A stretch of 64,000 nt of DNA, from assembly GCA_947503885.1 (NCBI GenBank), contig CANNFD010000005.1, positions 186,001 through 250,000 on the forward strand, read 5' to 3'. Below the pieces are notes generated by a model. The model worked only from the letters and a program-made list of their open reading frames with translations. It had not been told where the DNA came from and made no database searches. Positions 1-9,216 of the stretch are shown in pieces. Source of the DNA: an uncultured Olleya sp. (lineage in GTDB: Bacteria > Bacteroidota > Bacteroidia > Flavobacteriales > Flavobacteriaceae). Both the position numbers and the translations under genes were made by a program. Numbering within the stretch: the first letter of the stretch is position 1; the number at the start of each line of letters is the position of its first letter.

Positions 1-1209
1 TGCAATAACAATACCATCATCTACTAGAATACCAATTACAATAATCATCCCGAAAAGAGATAAAACATTTATAGTGACATCAAACTGTCCTGCAAAAATA
101 AACATCCCTAAAAAAGAAATTGGTAAACCAAAAGCCACCCAGAACGCTAATCTTGTGTTTAAAAACAGAGATAAAAAAAGTAGTACTAATAAAATCCCTG
201 CAGCTGCATTTTCTAACAATAACTGTGTACGCTGATTAAGTGTAATAGAAAGATCACGCACCACATCTAGTCTAACATTAGTGTTTTTTTGATTGTAAGT
301 TTCTATGTATGCTTTTACATTATCTGCAGAAGTAATTAAGTCTTCATTATTAGTACTTGTAATACTAATATCTAAAGATAAATCTTGATTAAAATAAGTT
401 GCATTTGGTGTTTCAGAAAAACGATCCTTTACTGTTGCGACGTCTTTTAATCTAACTACTTTACCATCCGTGGATGCTTTTATAATAATATTAGATAAGT
501 CATCTGCATAATACTCTCTGTTATTAGCCCTAATTAGATACTCTTCTGCATTTGTTTTAATGTTTCCTCCAGTAACTAATATGTTTGATGTGTTTACAGC
601 ATTAGCAACATCGTTAAAAGTCAAATTATAAGCTAATAAATCTACTTCGTCAATAGCAATTTCTATCTCTTCTTCTGGATAACCAGAAATTTGTATTTGC
701 GAAATACCTTCAATTGCACGTAAATCGTTTTCAACTTGTCTTCCTAATTGTTTTAATGTTGCTAACGGAATGTTTTTTCCGCTTAAAGCGAAAGAAATAG
801 TTTCTCGTACAACTTCTCTTTTAGAAACCACTAGAGGTTCCATTCCTGTTGGAAAACTGGGCACCCTATCTACTGCATTTTTAACTTCAAGCAGCATAAA
901 ATCTAGGTTTTCACCTTTTTCGATCTCTACTGTAATTGTACCACTATTTTCTCTAGAAACAGAAGTCACACGGTCTATCCCTTTTAAACCTTTTAAATTA
1001 TCTTCTATTTGAAGCACGATACCTTCCTCTATTTCTTGCGGAGATGCTCCAGGGTAAACAACGCTTACATTGATTATTTTAGATTCTGTTAGAGGAAAAA
1101 AGGAAGATTTAAGTGATCTAACCCCAACTATACCCAATAAAAAAAATGCAATGATAACGACATTAACCGCTACATGATACTTAATAAAATAACTAATTAT
1201 CTTTCTCAT
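1..1209 (-). CDS. RND-family efflux transporter, inner-membrane subunit (partial)
   Basis: The first about 403 codons of a resistance-nodulation-division (AcrB/HAE1-type) proton antiporter; the rest lies beyond the left edge. I translated it from the reverse strand: it opens MRKIISYFIKYHV, has one membrane helix at residues about 13-30 and then a long periplasmic porter region with typical family words such as YPGASPQEIEEG and LKDVATVKDRF. A second hydrophobic stretch with FLNTRLAFWVAFGLPISF and GILVDDGIVIA, the start of the membrane core, is reached near the edge. Its ATG shares one base with the stop codon of the upstream adaptor gene (TAATG), so the two are almost certainly co-translated. 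By family it exports drugs, metals or lipophilic compounds through an adaptor and an outer-membrane channel; the substrate cannot be read here. Confidence 0.9.
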   Translation of the reverse strand, partial: MRKIISYFIKYHVAVNVVIIAFFLLGIVGVRSLKSSFFPLTESKIINVSVVYPGASPQEIEEGIVLQIEDNLKGLKGIDRVTSVSRENSGTITVEIEKGENLDFMLLEVKNAVDRVPSFPTGMEPLVVSKREVVRETISFALSGKNIPLATLKQLGRQVENDLRAIEGISQIQISGYPEEEIEIAIDEVDLLAYNLTFNDVANAVNTSNILVTGGNIKTNAEEYLIRANNREYYADDLSNIIIKASTDGKVVRLKDVATVKDRFSETPNATYFNQDLSLDISITSTNNEDLITSADNVKAYIETYNQKNTNVRLDVVRDLSITLNQRTQLLLENAAAGILLVLLFLSLFLNTRLAFWVAFGLPISFLGMFIFAGQFDVTINVLSLFGMIIVIGILVDDGIVIA

Positions 1210-2345
1210 TAGTTACTGGTTTTAGCCTCAATCGCCTCTTCAACATAAGGCTTAATAAGTAAACCTGCATAAGCGCCCGGTACTGCACGTTTTAAAATAA
1301 TAGTACCATTTGGCACATCTTTTATAACCACTTTAGTATCAGAAAAATGTACTGCTTTTACTGGTAAAACATCTAGTAAACTGTCTTTAACTACATAAAT
1401 CTCTTGATTATCAGTTAACAAGTTTCTATCAATCTCTATAGCATTATCAATGCTTTTTGCGTTTAAGTTAGCCTCTAAAAACATTCCTTCTTTAAGGTTA
1501 TCATCTTTAACTTCAATAAATGCAGTTATAGTTTGTGTTGCTGCATCAATGCTTCCGTTAACTCTAGATATCACACCATTGTAAGTTTCGGTTTTATCTA
1601 AATTAGTTAAGCTAACGGTTTCTCCTGCTTTTAAAATATCGGCAAAGCTTTCGCTAATTGCTACTTCCATTTCATAAATCGAAGGATTTATAAACTCTCC
1701 TAATTTTTGTCCATTTCTAATTAAAGAACCTTCTGTAACTAAAGCTTGGGTTAAAATCCCTGAAAAAGGTGCAGATATATTGTATTTTGATAAGCGTTGC
1801 TCTAAGTTTTTTACATTATAATAGTTTGTAACAATACCACGACCTGTAATAAAATAGTTTTCTTTATCCGAAGTCATTTCTGGCAACTTTGGAGTTGTTT
1901 TATTTAAATCGAAACCACTTAAATAGGTTTGCCACTTTTGAAATACATCTGGAAAATCTAAACGTAAATCTGGCATTATTGCAGCTATAGAATTATATAA
2001 GTTGCTTTTTGCAGATTGCACACTTGCATAATACTCTGCTGCGTCAACACGGATTAAAGTTTGACCTTTACGGTAGGATTGACCTGGTTTAAACAAATAA
2101 CTTCCGTTACGAAACACACCTTGCACCTCTGAATACAACTCGACACGCTGCTTAGCTTTTAGACTGCCATTAGCAGGAATAATAATTGGAATTGTACTGT
2201 TTTGAACAGTATCAATAAACACCGTTTTTACAACTTTGGCTGCAATAGGTTTGGGTTTGTTTTTGTCGGCAATTAATTTTTTAGCAAACAAAAAAGAGGC
2301 AACAATAAATAATATACCTATAAGAGAGGCTATAATTTTACGCAT
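1209..2345 (-). CDS. RND efflux periplasmic adaptor (membrane fusion protein, HlyD type)
   Basis: Periplasmic adaptor that would join the RND pump encoded immediately downstream to an outer-membrane channel. The 378-residue protein has an N-terminal signal anchor (basic MRK, then a hydrophobic stretch to about residue 21). A lipoyl-like half (GQSYRKGQTLIRVD) follows, then a short helical hairpin region, the second lipoyl half (NISAPFSGILTQALVTEG) and beta-barrel and membrane-proximal domains. This order is typical of the family. There is no cysteine lipobox, so it is anchored by the helix and not by lipid. It overlaps the pump gene by one base and is the first gene of the operon; a promoter-like sequence lies 25-52 bases upstream. 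No TolC-like gene is seen in the window; it may lie beyond the left edge or elsewhere. Confidence 0.9.
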   Translation of the reverse strand: MRKIIASLIGILFIVASFLFAKKLIADKNKPKPIAAKVVKTVFIDTVQNSTIPIIIPANGSLKAKQRVELYSEVQGVFRNGSYLFKPGQSYRKGQTLIRVDAAEYYASVQSAKSNLYNSIAAIMPDLRLDFPDVFQKWQTYLSGFDLNKTTPKLPEMTSDKENYFITGRGIVTNYYNVKNLEQRLSKYNISAPFSGILTQALVTEGSLIRNGQKLGEFINPSIYEMEVAISESFADILKAGETVSLTNLDKTETYNGVISRVNGSIDAATQTITAFIEVKDDNLKEGMFLEANLNAKSIDNAIEIDRNLLTDNQEIYVVKDSLLDVLPVKAVHFSDTKVVIKDVPNGTIILKRAVPGAYAGLLIKPYVEEAIEAKTSN

Positions 2346-2369
2346 AAAATTGGTTTTGTAGTATGACTA

Positions 2370-2397
2370 CAAAATTAGCCTATTGTTAATTTGTCAA
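2370..2397 (-). promoter_or_regulatory. Predicted housekeeping promoter of the RND efflux operon
   Basis: Read on the minus strand, a TTG (2397-2395) is followed after 17 bases by TAATTTTG (2377-2370), matching the Bacteroidota TTG / TAnnTTTG pattern. The leader just downstream contains a small 5-bp hairpin (GTAGT/ACTAC, 2358-2370). Position and match are seen in the sequence; use is inferred. Confidence 0.5.
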
Positions 2398-2423
2398 ACG
2401 TTAAATAAAACTTAAAATACCTT

Positions 2424-4328
2424 TTAGAATTGCTCTAATTGAAGCGTAATATCTTCCCAATCTTGCATTAATTTTGTTAATTGCTCTTTTTTAGCTTGGT
2501 AGTTTTCGAAAAAATTAGGTTTAGAAACCGTCTCATCATAGTTAACCGCCATTGCAACATCTATCTCTTTAATTTCTTTTTCTAACTGACTTATCTTAGA
2601 CTCGCAGTTACTTAATTTATTATTTAAAGACTTCTGTTTTTTCTGATCTTCGTAGGTTTGTTTAGGTGTTTCTTTAGGTTGATTTTTTATAACTGTACGT
2701 TTTTCTACTTCACGTAAATTTTCAACATTACGCTGTTCTAAATAATAATCTACATCCCCTAGATATTTTTTAATATTTCCGTCTTTAAACTCGAAAACAG
2801 TATCTGTTAACCCTTTTAAAAAGTCCCTATCGTGAGAAACTAAAATTAATGTCCCTTCAAAACGTTGTAGTGCGTCTTTTAATACATTTTTAGATTTAAT
2901 GTCTAAGTGGTTTGTAGGCTCATCCATTATTAGGACATTAAATGGTTGAAGCATTAATTTTGCTAATGCCAATCGGTTACGCTCTCCTCCAGATAATACT
3001 CTAACATATTTTTCTGCCTCTTCACCTCTAAATAAAAATGATCCTAAAATATCACGGACTTTGCTTCTATTAGTTTCGTTAGCTGCATCAATCATTGTAT
3101 CTAAAACAGTTTTACTACCATCTAAATATTCTGCTTGATTTTGAGCAAAGTAGCCTATTTGTACATTGTGTCCTAATTTAAGATTTCCGTCATGCTTTAA
3201 GTCTCCAACTAATATTTTAGCTAAAGTTGATTTTCCTTGACCGTTTTGACCAACAAAAGCAGTTTTAACATCACGCTCTATTAATAAATCAACACCTGAC
3301 AGGACTTGGTTATCTCCATAATTTTTTGAAACATTATTAGCTTCTATAACCACTTTACCTGGTGTAATGGATACCGGAAAATTTAAAGTCATTACACTAT
3401 TATCATCTTCATCAACTTCTATACGGTCAATCTTATCTAATTTTTTCATTAAAGACTGCGCCATAGTTGCTTTACTAGCTTTGGCTCTAAACTTCTCGAT
3501 TAACTTTTCAGTTTGCTCAATTTGTTTTTGTTGATTTTTTTGAGAGGCTAATTGCTGTACTCTAATTTCTTCTCTTAAAACTAAATATTGCGTGTATGGT
3601 TTTGGATAGTCGTAAATACGTCCCAAAGAGATCTCGATTGTACGGTTTGTTACATTATCCAAAAACATTTTATCATGCGATACAATTGCAACTGCACCTG
3701 GATAATTTTTTAAGAATCCTTCTAACCAGATAATAGATTCTATATCCAAGTGGTTTGTTGGCTCATCAAGAAGTAACACATCATTATTTTGTAATAATAA
3801 TTTTGCTAACTCTATACGCATACGCCAACCTCCAGAAAAAGTATCTGTCAGCTTATTAAAATCTTCACGCTTAAAACCTAAACCTTGTAATATTTTTTCA
3901 GTTTCTCCTTGATAATTATAACCGCCCAATATTTCATATTGATGCTGAATATCGCTAAGCTCTACCATAAAATCATGATATGCTTCACTTTCATAATCAG
4001 TACGCTCTGCTAATTGTGTGTTAATATGTTCTATTTTTGCTTCTATTTCTTTAATTTCAGTAAAGGCCTGATAAGATTCTTCCAAAACCGTTCTTCCTAA
4101 AACAAAATCTATATCTTGTTTTAAAAATCCAATTTTAAGGGTTTTATCTGCTGCTATTTGCCCAGAATCTGGTTCTAACTCTTTCGACAAAATTTTAAGC
4201 ATCGTCGATTTTCCTGCACCATTCTTACCAATAAGACCGACTCTATCCCCATTTCCTAATTTGAATGTGATATCTTCAAAAAGATATTCTCCTTGAAATG
4301 AAATAGATAAATTATGAATATTTAGCAT
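2424..4328 (-). CDS. ABC-F family ATP-binding protein (ribosome-associated ATPase)
   Basis: A soluble protein of 634 residues with two fused ABC nucleotide-binding domains and no membrane segments, the hallmark of ABC-F proteins, which act on the ribosome. Domain 1 has Walker A GKNGAGKST at residues 34-42, signature FSGGW near 165 and a DEPTNHLD Walker B. Domain 2 repeats these as GQNGQGKST, LSGGERNRL and MDEPTNHLD. A charged interdomain linker lies around residues 245-310 and a C-terminal coiled coil covers about 560-634. Length and the C-terminal coil resemble the Uup/YdiF groups. It could be a housekeeping translation factor or give ribosome protection against antibiotics; the sequence alone does not decide. 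It stands alone, divergent from the DUF983 gene, with a palindromic leader. Confidence 0.9.
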   Translation of the reverse strand: MLNIHNLSISFQGEYLFEDITFKLGNGDRVGLIGKNGAGKSTMLKILSKELEPDSGQIAADKTLKIGFLKQDIDFVLGRTVLEESYQAFTEIKEIEAKIEHINTQLAERTDYESEAYHDFMVELSDIQHQYEILGGYNYQGETEKILQGLGFKREDFNKLTDTFSGGWRMRIELAKLLLQNNDVLLLDEPTNHLDIESIIWLEGFLKNYPGAVAIVSHDKMFLDNVTNRTIEISLGRIYDYPKPYTQYLVLREEIRVQQLASQKNQQKQIEQTEKLIEKFRAKASKATMAQSLMKKLDKIDRIEVDEDDNSVMTLNFPVSITPGKVVIEANNVSKNYGDNQVLSGVDLLIERDVKTAFVGQNGQGKSTLAKILVGDLKHDGNLKLGHNVQIGYFAQNQAEYLDGSKTVLDTMIDAANETNRSKVRDILGSFLFRGEEAEKYVRVLSGGERNRLALAKLMLQPFNVLIMDEPTNHLDIKSKNVLKDALQRFEGTLILVSHDRDFLKGLTDTVFEFKDGNIKKYLGDVDYYLEQRNVENLREVEKRTVIKNQPKETPKQTYEDQKKQKSLNNKLSNCESKISQLEKEIKEIDVAMAVNYDETVSKPNFFENYQAKKEQLTKLMQDWEDITLQLEQF

Positions 4329-4350
4329 TGAATTGTGACTTATGTTACGT

Positions 4351-4377
4351 TTGTTGAAAGAATAAAACTTAATTTTG
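4351..4377 (+). promoter_or_regulatory. Predicted promoter of the DUF983 gene
   Basis: TTG (4351-4353), a 16-base spacer, then TAATTTTG (4370-4377), a good match to the Bacteroidota housekeeping promoter, about 60 bases before the ATG at 4439. On the opposite strand a lone TACTTTTG (4428-4421) may serve the ABC-F gene. Confidence 0.45.
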
Positions 4378-4379
4378 TA

Positions 4380-4401
4380 ATTGAAGTTTTAAAGCTTCAA
4401 T
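4380..4401. promoter_or_regulatory. Inverted repeat in the shared leader of the ABC-F and DUF983 genes
   Basis: ATTGAAG (4380-4386) and CTTCAAT (4395-4401) form a 7-bp inverted repeat around an AT-rich 8-base centre. It sits between the divergent ABC-F and DUF983 genes, in the predicted leader of either transcript. It could be an operator or an RNA hairpin. Confidence 0.35.
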
Positions 4402-4438
4402 CTCATTTTTTTTTGAATTGCAAAAGTACACAATTATT

Positions 4439-4825
4439 ATGTTTAAAAAAGGCTCAAAACTATACTCAATTTTTACAGGTGTTTGCCCTAAGTGTCATGA
4501 AGAATCTATGTACACTAATCCAAACCCATATATACTAAATAATCTTTTTAGTATGAATGAAAAATGTAGTCATTGTAATACAAAATACAAGATAGAGCCC
4601 TCTTTTTTTTACGGCTCAATGTATGTTAGTTATGGTGTTGGTGTCGCATTTGCTGTTGCTGCCTTTATAGTTAGCTATTTGTTTTTAAATAGCACGTTAA
4701 CCGAAGCTTTTATTGCAATTGTAATAACATTAATTGTTTTTTACCCTGTAATTGCGCGGTTATCTAGAAATATATGGATTAACCTTTTTATGAGTTATGA
4801 TAAAAATTTAGCTTCAAAAAAATAA
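4439..4825 (+). CDS. DUF983 family membrane protein
   Basis: A 128-residue protein with a zinc-ribbon-like start (CPKC near residue 16 and CSHC near 45) followed by two hydrophobic helices (about 62-82 and 88-106). This is the layout of DUF983 proteins, small membrane proteins of unknown function that are common in Bacteroidota and Alphaproteobacteria. I chose the ATG at 4439 because the upstream in-frame extension starts with a TTG and adds only seven residues without homology-like features. It is divergent from the ABC-F gene and converges, 15 bases apart, with the FAD oxidoreductase gene. No function should be assumed. Confidence 0.8.
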   Translation: MFKKGSKLYSIFTGVCPKCHEESMYTNPNPYILNNLFSMNEKCSHCNTKYKIEPSFFYGSMYVSYGVGVAFAVAAFIVSYLFLNSTLTEAFIAIVITLIVFYPVIARLSRNIWINLFMSYDKNLASKK

Positions 4826-4840
4826 TCAACACTTTAAACC

Positions 4841-5881
4841 TTAATAAAACCTACTGCAATCAATTTCTTTATCAAGAGGATATCCACTTTCGATAAAATT
4901 AAAAAGTTGATTAGCAACATAGGGTGCAATCATAACTCCTCTAGAACCTAAACCATTAAACAAGTACACATTTTGTTGTGTCTGATGCCTGCCAACTAAT
5001 GGCTTTCTATCTTTTACTGTTGGTCTTATACCTGCGACTTGTGTTATTACTTCAAAATCACAATTTACAAAGCTTTTAAGCTTGTCTAACAGCATTTGTC
5101 TTGCTTCTTGTGTAATTGTATTGGTTTTATCCTTTTGTTCATACGTAGAGCCTACTCTGTACATATCGTTTCCTAAAGGAATTACAAATACACTAGACTT
5201 TAATACATAATCCAATTTTAAATCTGGAGCATGAATGGTTAATAGTTGCCCTTTAGTGCCTCCTAAAGGTAATTGGTTAAAAAATGGATTTTGTTTAATT
5301 CCAAAACCTTCAGCAAAAACAATTTGATTAGCGTTAATATGTTTGTAGTTAATCTGATCTTGTTGAAAGTTTAAAGCAGAGTAGTTAAACGCTTCATTAA
5401 TTAGCCAATCATTTTTAATTAGATAATTTTTATAACTTTTTACAAGCAACTTAGTATCAAGTCTACCCGTACTAAAGACTTCTCCTAATTTAAAAGGTGC
5501 ATCAATTTTAGAATTATTGTTTTCAATAAGCTCTGTGTTAATAAAAGGCTTTAACCCTTCTTTGTCAGATGCCTCAAACCAATTATTTTGTTCTTCTAAA
5601 GAAGTAAAACGTCTTTTAACAGGGATTTTAAAATCTAAATTAACTCCCAAGTTATTTGCAATATTATTATAAGTAGGCAATGCAATTGCTAATTGCTCTT
5701 CACTTTTCCAAACAGGTGTAAAACGTTTTAATGTAACAGGATTATATAATCCGCCTGCAACAATTGATGATTGTTGAGAATTATCATCAAATACTATAAA
5801 TGACTTATTATGCGCTTTAAGTTTTTCACAAAAAGAAATACCAGCAAGTCCACATCCTACAATTATATAATCTACTTTCAT
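4841..5881 (-). CDS. FAD-dependent oxidoreductase, DAO (D-amino-acid oxidase-like) family
   Basis: A 346-residue flavoprotein with an N-terminal Rossmann FAD motif (VGCGLAG, residues 8-14), a conserved AGGLYNP segment, and a C-terminal block (GIRPTVKDRKPLVG, then LFNGLGSRG) typical of the DAO/glycine-oxidase superfamily, as found also in the oxidase half of MnmC. Such enzymes oxidise amines or N-methyl amino acids with oxygen; this one's substrate is unknown. The ATG at 5881 is preferred over an upstream alternative start because the FAD motif then sits at the usual distance from the N terminus. A TATTTTTG element (5893-5886) lies only four bases before the start, so a leaderless or very short-leader transcript is possible. 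Confidence 0.85.
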   Translation of the reverse strand: MKVDYIIVGCGLAGISFCEKLKAHNKSFIVFDDNSQQSSIVAGGLYNPVTLKRFTPVWKSEEQLAIALPTYNNIANNLGVNLDFKIPVKRRFTSLEEQNNWFEASDKEGLKPFINTELIENNNSKIDAPFKLGEVFSTGRLDTKLLVKSYKNYLIKNDWLINEAFNYSALNFQQDQINYKHINANQIVFAEGFGIKQNPFFNQLPLGGTKGQLLTIHAPDLKLDYVLKSSVFVIPLGNDMYRVGSTYEQKDKTNTITQEARQMLLDKLKSFVNCDFEVITQVAGIRPTVKDRKPLVGRHQTQQNVYLFNGLGSRGVMIAPYVANQLFNFIESGYPLDKEIDCSRFY

Positions 5882-5930
5882 TATGCAAAAATAGGATAAG
5901 TATATGAATATATTAGGAAGTACTAATAAC

Positions 5931-5963
5931 AAAAAAAACGCTCACTTTACAGTGAGCGTTTTT
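5931..5963 (-). terminator. Rho-independent terminator of the gldKLMN operon
   Basis: A perfect 13-bp stem (AAAAACGCTCACT / AGTGAGCGTTTTT) with a 4-base loop, followed on the minus strand by a run of eight T. It lies 22 bases after the gldN stop. Confidence 0.85.
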
Positions 5964-5985
5964 AAAATATGTATTAAAAAATCTT

Positions 5986-6885
5986 TTAGTAAGACCACAT
6001 GTCTAACTCGAAGTTTCTAATTTTTTCTTTAATTCTTTCAGATTCTAATAATTGCATTAATGCATTTTCAGCAATATACTCTTCAACCTTACGGTCACCA
6101 AATACATTTTCTTCTTTAAAAATGATACCATTAAAACGTCTAGCGTTTAAAATATGGTCAAAAGTAAATGGCATTGCACTGTTTTTAGCATTAAACGCTT
6201 TAGCTTCATGTAAGATATCTCTTGCATCTGGATAAAAAATCCAGAATAAAGGAATAGGCTCTTTATTAGCTTCATCATTAGAGTTAACGTAGTTAACATC
6301 TGGTGCAGCTGGAGCTAAACCTAAAAGTCTATATTTTAATTCGCCTTGACGCTTATCAAAATACCACATTCCTTTAATTAGGTATGCTGAAACATCATAA
6401 GAAGAAATAGTAGTTGTAGTAATATACTCTGGATCTACATAACCATCAGCATTTAGCTGATCATATCCAATATCCATAGTATCTACAGCTGTTCTAATTT
6501 GTGCTAATTCTTTTTTAGTACGTTTTCCGGTAAAGTAAGAATCGTTATAAACGTTTTCTATTGCACCTTCATCAATTGCTTTAGTTAACACATCAAATAA
6601 TGAACGTCTGTCACTTCCAATATTGTTAGTATCCACAGGATAGTATAATGGAAAATTTACACGCTCGTCTAAAACAACTTTTTCCCAAGTCATCTTAGCA
6701 AACATAACATCTCTATCATCAACATAACCGTACTCTAGAGGCTTATCGTTATCTAATGCTTTTTGTTCATCTGTTCTAAAACCAATCTCTTTTGGAGATT
6801 TAGCATTAAGAATATTAGATTGCGCATTGATTTGTGCTATAAACGCTACACTAAATACGACTGCTAATAAAGATTTGTAATTCAT
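5986..6885 (-). CDS. gldN: Gliding motility / type IX secretion protein GldN
   Basis: Periplasmic core component of the T9SS. GldN (PorN) forms, with GldK, a ring attached to the inner face of the outer membrane, and is required for gliding and for secretion of surface adhesins. The 299-residue protein has a cleavable signal peptide (hydrophobic to about residue 19, then AQS) and family-typical content: the SLFDVLTKAIDEG region, the YLIKGMWYFDKRQGELKYRLLG strand pair (residues about 166-187) and the PLFWIFYPDARD segment. Length and position as last gene of gldK-L-M-N match the family. Only a 41-base gap separates it from gldM, and a strong terminator follows, so it ends the transcription unit. 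Confidence 0.96.
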   Translation of the reverse strand: MNYKSLLAVVFSVAFIAQINAQSNILNAKSPKEIGFRTDEQKALDNDKPLEYGYVDDRDVMFAKMTWEKVVLDERVNFPLYYPVDTNNIGSDRRSLFDVLTKAIDEGAIENVYNDSYFTGKRTKKELAQIRTAVDTMDIGYDQLNADGYVDPEYITTTTISSYDVSAYLIKGMWYFDKRQGELKYRLLGLAPAAPDVNYVNSNDEANKEPIPLFWIFYPDARDILHEAKAFNAKNSAMPFTFDHILNARRFNGIIFKEENVFGDRKVEEYIAENALMQLLESERIKEKIRNFELDMWSY

Positions 6886-6926
6886 CTGAAAATTGTTTTT
6901 TAATATTTATTAATCAAATAGTTTGA

Positions 6927-8465
6927 TTAGTTTGATAACTCAATAGCTATTGGGCTTGCTGGCTTAATTCTAACACCTGTATTAGATTTAGACTTAATAT
7001 CAAATATTTGAACTGCATCACCTCTTCTAGCTTTTCTTAATGCTGCTTTAGCTTGACCGTTAAGTTTACTTCCGTTAACATTAACTGTAGCTTGACCAGG
7101 CACTTTAAATTTAAATGATGTTACTGTTAAAGGTAAATCAAAGTCAAAATCTTCTAATACTGCTTTAATTGTTCCAATCTCAACATTATTTCTTGGTAAA
7201 CCTCCTTCAGACTTTCCAGCAATTGTACCAGAAGGCTTAGGAATATCTTTAATTCTAAACTTAGCATTATCAGACACTTTAGATCCATCAGGTAAAGTAC
7301 CAGTAACATTAATAGTTACTTCTTTTCCTGATCCAGGAGTCATAATGTATTTACCACCGCCTTTAGAAGATAATCCTGCTGCAGAAGCATTTACTTTATT
7401 ATCAGGTACACCTGCAAATGAAATAGTCATTGGGTTAGATACCCCTCTATAAACTACATTCATTTTATCTGCAGAAATAGTTGCAGCATTAGGTTTAGGA
7501 ATTACAGCATAAGAACTTTCAACTGGAATTGTAATAAGTGAATCTCCTTCTTTAAATTGGAACTCTCCACTAATTTTTTGTTCTCCAACTCTACCAGCAG
7601 GAAACTTTAACATAGTTTCACCAGCTTGCATAGCATCTTCATCTAATTCTTGACCATTAATAATTACCTTAAATGGTTTTAATGTAGCATCTTTCTTTCC
7701 TAAAATAATTCTTCCTGTAAATTGCTCTCCGTTGAAAAAAGCTGTTTTATCCGGAACAACAATAGCATCAAAATTTGTTAAAGATGCTTCTACTTTTAAC
7801 TTTCCAGCTAACATAGAAGATAACATCTCTGCTTCAGTTGTTTTAATATCAGATTGTAATTGAGTCATTTTAGTTAATGAAGCAACTAATGGGTATCCTT
7901 TAAAGTTATAATCTAACCACTCTAGTTTTTTACCTTCATTGTTTGTTACTTTATCTGTAGCAAATTTCTTTTCTACATCTGCAACAATATCTTTAAGATC
8001 AGGGTTATTAGCAAGTTCTGCTTTTACACCATTTCTATAAGTAGCAATTTGATCTAAAAATTCTTGACCATTTTTAGTGATTTTATCTCCACTAAAGAAG
8101 TATTGATCTAACCAATCTGTACCATCCATAGACTGGTAGTTAGTTGGATCATCTACCGTAGCAGTCATCTTACCTTTTAAATCTTCTAAGTAGTTACTTA
8201 AAGTGCTACCTAAATTAGTAATATTATCAGCTTCTGCCTTTAATGGTGCGTATTTTGCTGGTTGCTCAGACACCTTATCTGCTAAACCTTGCATAAACTG
8301 TGCATTACGTACATCTGCTGATTGGTTATTGTCTATTAACTTTGCATTCATTAATCCGAATGCTGATAATACTTCTTTAGACATATTCATTGCGATCATC
8401 GCGATGAATACTAAGTACATCAAGTTAATCATTTTTTGTCTTGCGGACTGTTTTCCTCCTGCCAT
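6927..8465 (-). CDS. gldM: Gliding motility / type IX secretion motor protein GldM
   Basis: GldM is the periplasm-spanning partner of GldL in the proton-driven T9SS rotary motor. It has one inner-membrane helix near the N terminus (about residues 15-35, LMYLVFIAMIAMNMS), a coiled-coil helical region, then a long rod of beta-sandwich domains reaching the outer-membrane ring. The 512 residues show exactly this: a short cytoplasmic Lys/Arg-rich start (MAGGKQSARQKM), the helix, a helical domain to about residue 225 and glycine/proline-rich beta domains to the end. It sits 48 bases after gldL and 41 before gldN. Length is normal for the family and no lesion is visible. Confidence 0.97.
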   Translation of the reverse strand: MAGGKQSARQKMINLMYLVFIAMIAMNMSKEVLSAFGLMNAKLIDNNQSADVRNAQFMQGLADKVSEQPAKYAPLKAEADNITNLGSTLSNYLEDLKGKMTATVDDPTNYQSMDGTDWLDQYFFSGDKITKNGQEFLDQIATYRNGVKAELANNPDLKDIVADVEKKFATDKVTNNEGKKLEWLDYNFKGYPLVASLTKMTQLQSDIKTTEAEMLSSMLAGKLKVEASLTNFDAIVVPDKTAFFNGEQFTGRIILGKKDATLKPFKVIINGQELDEDAMQAGETMLKFPAGRVGEQKISGEFQFKEGDSLITIPVESSYAVIPKPNAATISADKMNVVYRGVSNPMTISFAGVPDNKVNASAAGLSSKGGGKYIMTPGSGKEVTINVTGTLPDGSKVSDNAKFRIKDIPKPSGTIAGKSEGGLPRNNVEIGTIKAVLEDFDFDLPLTVTSFKFKVPGQATVNVNGSKLNGQAKAALRKARRGDAVQIFDIKSKSNTGVRIKPASPIAIELSN

Positions 8466-8513
8466 TTCTAATTAGTTTTTGAATTGTTAATATTAGTTGA
8501 TATTAATCACTAA

Positions 8514-9149
8514 TTAGTTTTTGTTCATTGCAGATAACATACCTCCATATACTCCGTTTAAAGAAGATAAGTTAGATGCTAAAGATTGCATTTGCTCTTT
8601 TAATTTAGTTGCATTTTCTACTGCTTCTTCATTAATTGATGCTTGACGACTAGCGCTATCCATTTGTACTTTGTAAAGACTATTTAAAGACTCCATTTGT
8701 GCAGCAGCTAATGACATTTCTTCACCATATTTTTTAGTAGCAGCGATAGAATCTACAGTTGGTGAGATTCCTTTTGCAGCTCCTTCAAAGTTTTTAATGC
8801 TTGTACCTAAGCTTGCCATTAATTCTGCATCAATTTTAGCTTCTTTTAATAAGCTGTCTAATTTTTTAGATAATAAACCTTCTGCATCTTTAGGATCTTC
8901 TTTCTTTGCACCTTTTTTGTTTGATGCTTGACCTCCTGCTAATTCTGGATAAACAAGTGACCAATCTAAATCACCACCTTGCTTTTCAAAAGCAGATAAT
9001 GTAAATACGATAGCTTCAACAATCATACCTATTGTTAAAATAAGTGATCCATAAGGCCAGTGTTGGATTTTAAATAAAGCTCCAATAATTACAATTGCTG
9101 CTCCAATTCCATAAACCATATTCATTGTTGAAAGTTTCTTTTGTGCCAT
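8514..9149 (-). CDS. gldL: Gliding motility / type IX secretion motor protein GldL
   Basis: Inner-membrane stator-like subunit of the T9SS motor, predicted by family knowledge to form a pentamer around two GldM chains and to be driven by the proton gradient. The 211-residue sequence has two N-terminal membrane helices (about 12-28 and 34-54), with a conserved glutamate (MIVEAIVF) in the second helix at the position implicated in proton coupling. A long cytoplasmic helical tail rich in Ala, Ser, Lys and Glu follows. It lies between gldK and gldM, with gaps of 67 and 48 bases. Confidence 0.97.
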   Translation of the reverse strand: MAQKKLSTMNMVYGIGAAIVIIGALFKIQHWPYGSLILTIGMIVEAIVFTLSAFEKQGGDLDWSLVYPELAGGQASNKKGAKKEDPKDAEGLLSKKLDSLLKEAKIDAELMASLGTSIKNFEGAAKGISPTVDSIAATKKYGEEMSLAAAQMESLNSLYKVQMDSASRQASINEEAVENATKLKEQMQSLASNLSSLNGVYGGMLSAMNKN

Positions 9150-9216
9150 AATTTCTAAGTTTTAGTTGTTAAGTTTTAGTTTAGTTTAATTACTTATGTT
9201 GGTTAATATTTATTAA

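Noticed and set aside
4335-4538. 67-codon frame overlapping the start of the DUF983 gene
   Set aside because: The DUF983 frame carries CxxC pairs and membrane helices; the alternative frame has neither and crosses the promoter region.
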